Assembly: GCA_001695595.3 (NCBI GenBank)
Contig: MBPM02000012.1
Span: forward strand, 868,001-932,000
From: Plasmopara viticola
Lineage: Eukaryota; Oomycota; Peronosporomycetes; Peronosporales; Peronosporaceae
Direction: 5' to 3'
DNA: 64,000 nucleotides
Shown: positions 59,136 to 64,000 of the stretch, piece by piece
Layout: every line of letters begins with the position of its first letter
Numbering within the stretch: position 1 is the first letter of the stretch
Position numbers and translations under genes: made by a program
The notes under the pieces: generated by a model
The model's input: the letters and a program-made list of their open reading frames with translations, nothing else
Database searches by the model: none
What the model was told of the DNA's origin: nothing

Positions 59136-61768
59136 ATGGCGTCATCGCTGGGTCCCCCGAGCCCGGGGACGTTCGAGTCGGAGGCGTTTGGGTCGCCTTG
59201 CTCCCCCCATTCGTCGCCGTCGCAAACGAGCAATGGCAAATACTACAATCCCGTCGTGATGGAGATTATCCGAGAAGACTGGATTCAACAACAATTGCAG
59301 TTGCGTCAAGCGGCGTATACGGAACTGCGACCTACACATATTGTCATTGGTACCTGGAACGTAAATGCCAAGAAACCCTTGACTGCGACGGAAGCCATGA
59401 AGATTGTGCATTGGCTGCTGCCACCGACGGAATCTCCACGCGACCCGCCGGATCTCGTGGCCGTCGGCTTTCAAGAGATTGTCGATCTCAATGCCGTCAA
59501 TGTCGTGGTGAATAGCGCCCTGACTGTCCAGCGTAGTGCTGCGTGGGCAGAAGTGGTACTCACGGCGTTGAACCGATATATTGGCGCGGCGAGTGGTACC
59601 GACGAACCGGTGCAGTACCGCGTCGTCATGGAGAAACATCTCGTTGGGATCCTCTTGCTCGTGTTTGTAAAAACAACCCATTGGGAGCATGTCAAGGAGG
59701 TGAAAGGCGCGACGGCGGGTGTCGGGATCATGGGGGTCATGGGCAATAAAGGCGGCGTGGCAATAAGGCTCAAGTTCTATAGTAGTACCCTCTGTTTCGT
59801 CTGTGCCCATTTAGCGGCCCATCGGGAAAACATTGCGGGCCGCAACGCCGATTATCTAAACATCTTAAGTAAAATCCAATTCGACGAAACCGGCGACGAA
59901 GGGATGGTCCAAGATATTAGGTACGTCCGTGTGTGTGTGTGTGTGCTTGTTCGACGTCTGTGTACCCATCCATGCGTGTGCCTGTTTGGTACAGTGGCCG
60001 CTTCTGGAGCGGCGAAGAAGCTTCGATCTTGAACCACGACGTCGTCTTTTGGAGCGGGGACCTCAATTACCGGATTCAAGATACGTTGACCACGGACGAG
60101 ATCTTTCAACTCGCCGAGCACGCGAGTGCGTACGCTGAACTCATGCAACACGATCAATTGACGAAAGAACGGCGAACGGGTCGCGTGTTGCAGGGCTTTG
60201 AAGAAGGGCCGTTGATGTTTCGGCCAACGTACAAGTACCAGACGGGCACGGCCGTGTATGAAAAACGACCGGAAAAGAAACTCCGCGCGCCGGCGTGGTG
60301 CGATCGGATCCTCTGGAAAGCCAAGACGCCACGCGACGTGCGCTTGACGGCCTACGGGGCCCAAGTGCATTTGAACCTCTCGGACCACAAGCCCGTGTAC
60401 GCGCACTTTGACGTGCAAGTCATTGATCAAGTCGAGACGAAGAAGAACGACGTGATGCGGGACATTATGCTGCAATTGGACAAGTGGGAGAATGAAAACA
60501 TGCCCAAAGTGCGCTTGCGGGGCGCGACCGACACATCTGTGGCGGGAACTTCGGGGACCAACGGGGTCTTTGCGTTCCACGACTTGAAATTTGGCCTGCC
60601 GCAAACCAAAGTCGTGACGATTGAAAACACGGGCCTGGTCGTCGCGCACTTTCGGTTCATCCCGAAACTCGAAGACGTGACGGTTTGCAAAGCGTGGCTG
60701 TCGATCGCGCCCCTCTTTGGCATGATTCCACCGCGAGAGACGAGGGAGATTTGTATCACGGCGTTGATTGAAACGACCGTGGCGCATGGCCTCACGCGCG
60801 GCGACGAAACGCTGGACGATACCATGATCTTGCGCGTCGAGAACGGACGCGACTATTTCCTGGTCGTGTCGGGCCAGTACGCCCCGTCGTGCTTTGGTAC
60901 GTCCTTGGAACAACTCGTCGCGTGCGTGGAACCAATTCGGTGTACCAGTTTGACCACGGCACGGACGCCATCGGCGTCGGTCTTTAGTGTCTGGGTCGGC
61001 GGGACCACTGGCGTCGATGCCACGTCGATCCTTGCGTCGCAAGGACCGCCGGACGCGTCGAGTGTACCAGTGCCCAAGACGCAAAAAGTCCCGAAAGAAT
61101 TGTGGCGCATGGTCAACGATCTCTATACGCACTCGTTGCAAGAAAAGAACCTCTTTGTCGAAGCGGGCAATAAAGACGAAATGGTCCACTTGCGCGAAGC
61201 CTTGGACACGTGCCGTCCGTTTCCACCCCACAGTGGGTACTCGACGGCGGAATTACTGGTACGCTGGCTCCAAGCCCTTCGCCAGAGTGTGGTCCCCGAC
61301 GACGTCGTGGCCCTCGTGCGTCCCACCGAGCCCATGGCCCAAACGTGTCGCACCCTCCTCGATAGCTTGCCCCCGGTACGGTACAACGTCGTCGTCTACC
61401 TCGTCTCGTTCTTGCGCGAAGTGCTGGTCCACCGTGCCGCCAATAAATTGTCTCCCGAAAAACTCGCCTTTGTCTTTAGTCGCTGCCTCGTAGCGTCCAC
61501 GACGGCCGCGGGCGTAGTGTCCCCGTCACTTCTCCCACGGGTCGTCCCGTTCGAGTGCCAGCCCCCCACGTCGTACTCGTCGACCCTGTCCACGGCGTCC
61601 AGTAGTTCGAATCAATCCACGACGTTCGGGACGAGTGCCAAGCCCAGCGCCGACGATCGCGGGCGTCGCGACGCCTTGGACCTGGAAAGCGCGCAAGCAC
61701 GGGCCACGCAACGCGCCGACAAGATGGAACAGGTCTTGCTGCATCTATTGTCCGTCGCACTGCCGTAG
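59136..61768 (+). CDS. OCRL/INPP5B-like inositol polyphosphate 5-phosphatase (IPPc-ASH-RhoGAP)
   Basis: Exons 59,136-59,920 and 59,995-61,768, 852 residues. The 74 bp intron (GTACGT..ACAG) contains a GT microsatellite. IPPc catalytic domain about 68-400: GTWNVNAK (72-79), GFQEI (111-115, E114), MGNKGG (202-207), CAHLAAH (223-229), WSGDLNYR (281-288, D284/N286), PAWCDRILWK (361-370), SDHKPV (391-396). An ASH domain follows (about 440-558), then a RhoGAP domain (about 613-765) in which the arginine-finger position reads NLFVEAG, so GAP activity is unlikely, as in human OCRL. It removes the 5-phosphate from PI(4,5)P2 or PI(3,4,5)P3 and works on endosomes, Golgi and clathrin-coated membranes. The triple-domain architecture is diagnostic. 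The C-terminal tail (after about 770) is Ser/Thr-rich. It converges on the HID1 gene with about 120 bp between stops. Confidence 0.93.
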
Positions 61769-61888
61769 GTAGAAAGAGAGCCCTGTAGAAATAAAACACA
61801 CACACAGAGAGAATGCAAGCAAAGGCAACGAATAGAAACCCCTTTGGCCAAACCAGTGTCTTGATTCCCGTGCGGCGAAACGGGTGGC

Positions 61889-63984
61889 TTAGAGCACGCT
61901 AATGGTAAAGAGCGTGATGGCACTGCCATCAAACAGGGGCAAGAGCTGGTTCCGGAGAAAGATCACGCCCCACGTAAACGTCGTGAACCACAAGTGCGTG
62001 AATTGATTAATGTGGTACTTGCGAATGACAATCGGGTGCGGGACAGGCAAGAGGCCGACCATGGTCGTGGTCTTTAGAAACGCGAGCATGGCGTCTTCGT
62101 CGAGACTCCCGCCCGCTTTCCGACACGCGTCTTCGAGTTGCGGGACCAAAAATTGGAGCAAGCGCAACGTCGTCGTCAACGGCAATTTCTTCTTCCACGC
62201 CGCCAACCACTCGATCGTGGGCACAAACGCCGCGCGGGTGTCGCTCGTGGCGTCCCGAACGGGCGGCAAGTCCAAGTTCTGGAGTTGATAGAACACCGTC
62301 TTGTTTTGCAAGATCGCATACACGACGTGGTGGTTCCCGTCGTATTGGTACTGAATCAAATTGTCAAACGTTTCGAGGAGGAAAAAGACCAAGTGATGGT
62401 TCGCTTCATTGTCAAAGAGGTACCGCGGCTGGGCAAAGAGTTTGAACAGGCGCAAGAGCCGGACGGCCGCGACCATGTGGAGGTTCTTGCAGTACGGCGA
62501 CACGTTGCAAATGATGGTCAGGAAACAATTGTAGACGGAATTGAGCTTTTCGTAGCCCGTGACGATGATTTTGTGGAGACAGACGAGCAAGAGGTCGGCG
62601 TGGTTGCCAGAGAACGGGGGCAAGTCCAACGGGAGGTGCGTCGTGAACGGACGGTTGAGGTTCACGCCAAAGTCGCGCTCGCCACTGAGCAAGAGCAAGA
62701 TAAAGGTACAAATGTGGATCATGCCCACTTTCGCGGGCTCCTGGCGCCCTTCGTACATGAGGAACAAGAGCGGCACGACCAATTCGTTCCCGTCGACGTG
62801 ATGGAGCACGTAGGCCAAGAACGCGGCGTTTTCGTCCAATAATTCCACAGCAGCACGAGCAATTCTTGGTGGCACTTGATCTGCTTGATGGAGTTGGGCA
62901 ACAACGTGCTCATGGCTTGGTGGTAATTGTTCAATAACCGGGACAAGCCGGTGAACACGAGCTGGAAATCGTCGGGGCGAGCGAGCGACGTGAGCAACGA
63001 GCGGTACACATTGGGTACACTGGTCCCCTCGCCGGCGGTCCCAGTGGCCGTGGTCTGTCCAAAGTCCAAGAGCACGAGCAGCACTTGGAGCGAGAGGTCG
63101 ACGAGGACTTCGCGGTCGTCCGAGACGATCGAGCCGGCGTACGGGACGCCCCACCCCACGGGATCGTACGAGACGACAATGTTCAGCAACGAATAAAAGA
63201 GGGTGGGGGCAAAGGGACAGTCGCGTGCCGTCGCGGCTTCGAGGAAGCGATCGTTCCATTGATGGCACGTCTCGGCCGTTTGGTACAAGATGCTTGAAAA
63301 GCACGTCAAGAGCAGTGCCAAGACCTCTTTTCGGTTCCGATCGTAGCTAGCCGCGTTGATGACGCTGGCATCGGGGTACATGACCCCCGCGTGCCACAAT
63401 AACGATGGGTACACGAACGTACCCGTTGCGGGATTTTGACCACTACGAGTGGTACTCCGTCGCTCTTCGCCGTACCCCTTGTACGCATGGATCGAGACGG
63501 TGAACTCGGGGAGGAACAAGAGGCCCATGATCGCGTGGATCATCTGCTTGGCAAGGGGATCCGTCCCACTCGGTTCGTCCTTGGGCTCGTCGTCTTCGTC
63601 GCCAGATTTCAAACTTTCGTCGTCGTCGACCCGCCAGAAAAGGGCTTCGACAAATTCGTCCCCCCCCTCTTCAAGAATAAACGGTACCACGCGGGTCAAC
63701 ACACGCACACAATTCAGCGCTTGCTGGTAATACTTGGGCACGGGCGTGTCGACGATCTGGACAATCTGCGACACGGCTTGCTTGAGCAACGTCCCGAGGT
63801 TCGCGGGCTGTTGATGCCGGAGCATCCGAACATCGTCGGGCTGGATGAGGGTAAAGATCTCTTCGGCCACGGTGGGGATCCGCCAGAGTTTGTCCCAGAA
63901 CTCGAGGTTTTTGCTGCTGATGACTTCATTATTGAGCTTGTACACGCTCTCGCGGAACTTGCTCTTGCTGTCACTATTGCCCAT
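61889..63984 (-). CDS. HID1-family protein (one frameshift)
   Basis: Starts at ATG 63,984 with MGNSDSKSKFRESVYKLNN, an N-myristoylation-type start typical of HID1 proteins. The first frame runs to about 62,842, where it changes by one base at a short A/T run (minus GGAATTATTGG). The second frame continues the family without a gap (LLDENAAFLAYVLHHVDGN onward) to the stop at 61,889, about 698 residues in total. HID1 is a peripheral Golgi/trans-Golgi protein needed for dense-core vesicle and secretory sorting in animals. In protists it is conserved but little studied. The long helical C-terminal half (YCKNLHMVAAVRLLRLFKLF) fits the Hid1 domain. The frameshift at a homopolymer in an otherwise clean gene suggests a base-calling error. 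The gene converges on the OCRL-like gene. Confidence 0.88.
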
Positions 63985-64000
63985 GGGGGAAAGGAGCTCA

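Noticed and set aside
59852..61231. 459-codon minus-strand ORF opposite the OCRL-like gene
   Set aside because: Antisense shadow of a GC-rich coding exon. It lacks domains, and the plus strand has a complete family match.
1..64000. CRISPR arrays, bacterial operons, tRNA or rRNA genes
   Set aside because: Spliced eukaryotic genes throughout. No regularly spaced short repeats, cloverleaf or rRNA sequence was seen.

Overview
The window looks like nuclear DNA from an oomycete, most likely a member of the Peronosporales (Phytophthora or a downy mildew). Three things point there: Crinkler (CRN) effector genes with an LFLAK-type N-terminus and an HVLVxxP junction, short 57-74 bp GT..AG introns, and a sharp contrast between AT-rich, repeat-filled DNA (1 to about 55.7 kb) and a GC-rich, gene-dense island (about 55.9-64 kb). 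The species cannot be decided from the sequence.

Repeat-rich part. Two directly oriented paralogous blocks, about 60-12,560 and about 39,710-52,760, can be matched piece by piece over their whole length, so a segment of about 12-13 kb was duplicated and then diverged. Both copies carry the same minus-strand Ty1/copia element. It is long and decayed in copy 1 and has lost its pol interior in copy 2. Copy 2 alone carries a CRN gene, a second copia fragment and a roughly 450 bp insertion. Between the blocks lie a copia element with recognisable LTRs (12.87-17.26 kb), a truncated minus-strand copia (20.2-21.5 kb), a paralogous pair of unidentified remnants (21.9-23.0 and 35.6-36.8 kb), a dispersed GC-rich repeat (23.76 kb, second copy at 55.39 kb), and a CRN cluster.

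CRN cluster. Three apparently intact CRN genes (25.2-26.6 kb minus, 37.7-39.1 kb plus, 43.3-44.6 kb minus) share a three-exon structure with introns of conserved position and phase. Their C-terminal domain carries an N-x8-H pattern resembling HNH-family nucleases. All three share a motif of about 19 bp centred on GACGTCA, 65-95 bp upstream of the start codon. A fourth family member is a pseudogene split by the best-preserved copia element (27,095-31,639), which is flanked by a perfect 5 bp target-site duplication. A fifth CRN remnant at about 32.4-33.2 kb has a different C-terminus, of the type seen in large kinase-linked CRNs.

Gene-dense island. Four housekeeping-type genes are packed into 8 kb: a membrane-anchored papain-like cysteine protease, a PX-BAR sorting nexin (Vps5/SNX1-like), an OCRL/INPP5B-like inositol polyphosphate 5-phosphatase with ASH and RhoGAP domains, and a HID1 homologue. 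Three of the four (sorting nexin, OCRL, HID1) belong by family to endosome/Golgi membrane trafficking. The sorting nexin and the phosphatase are divergent over 190 bp and may share a promoter. The protease and the HID1 gene each carry one single-base frameshift at a short homopolymer, which looks more like assembly error than gene death. I saw no tRNA, rRNA or CRISPR signal.
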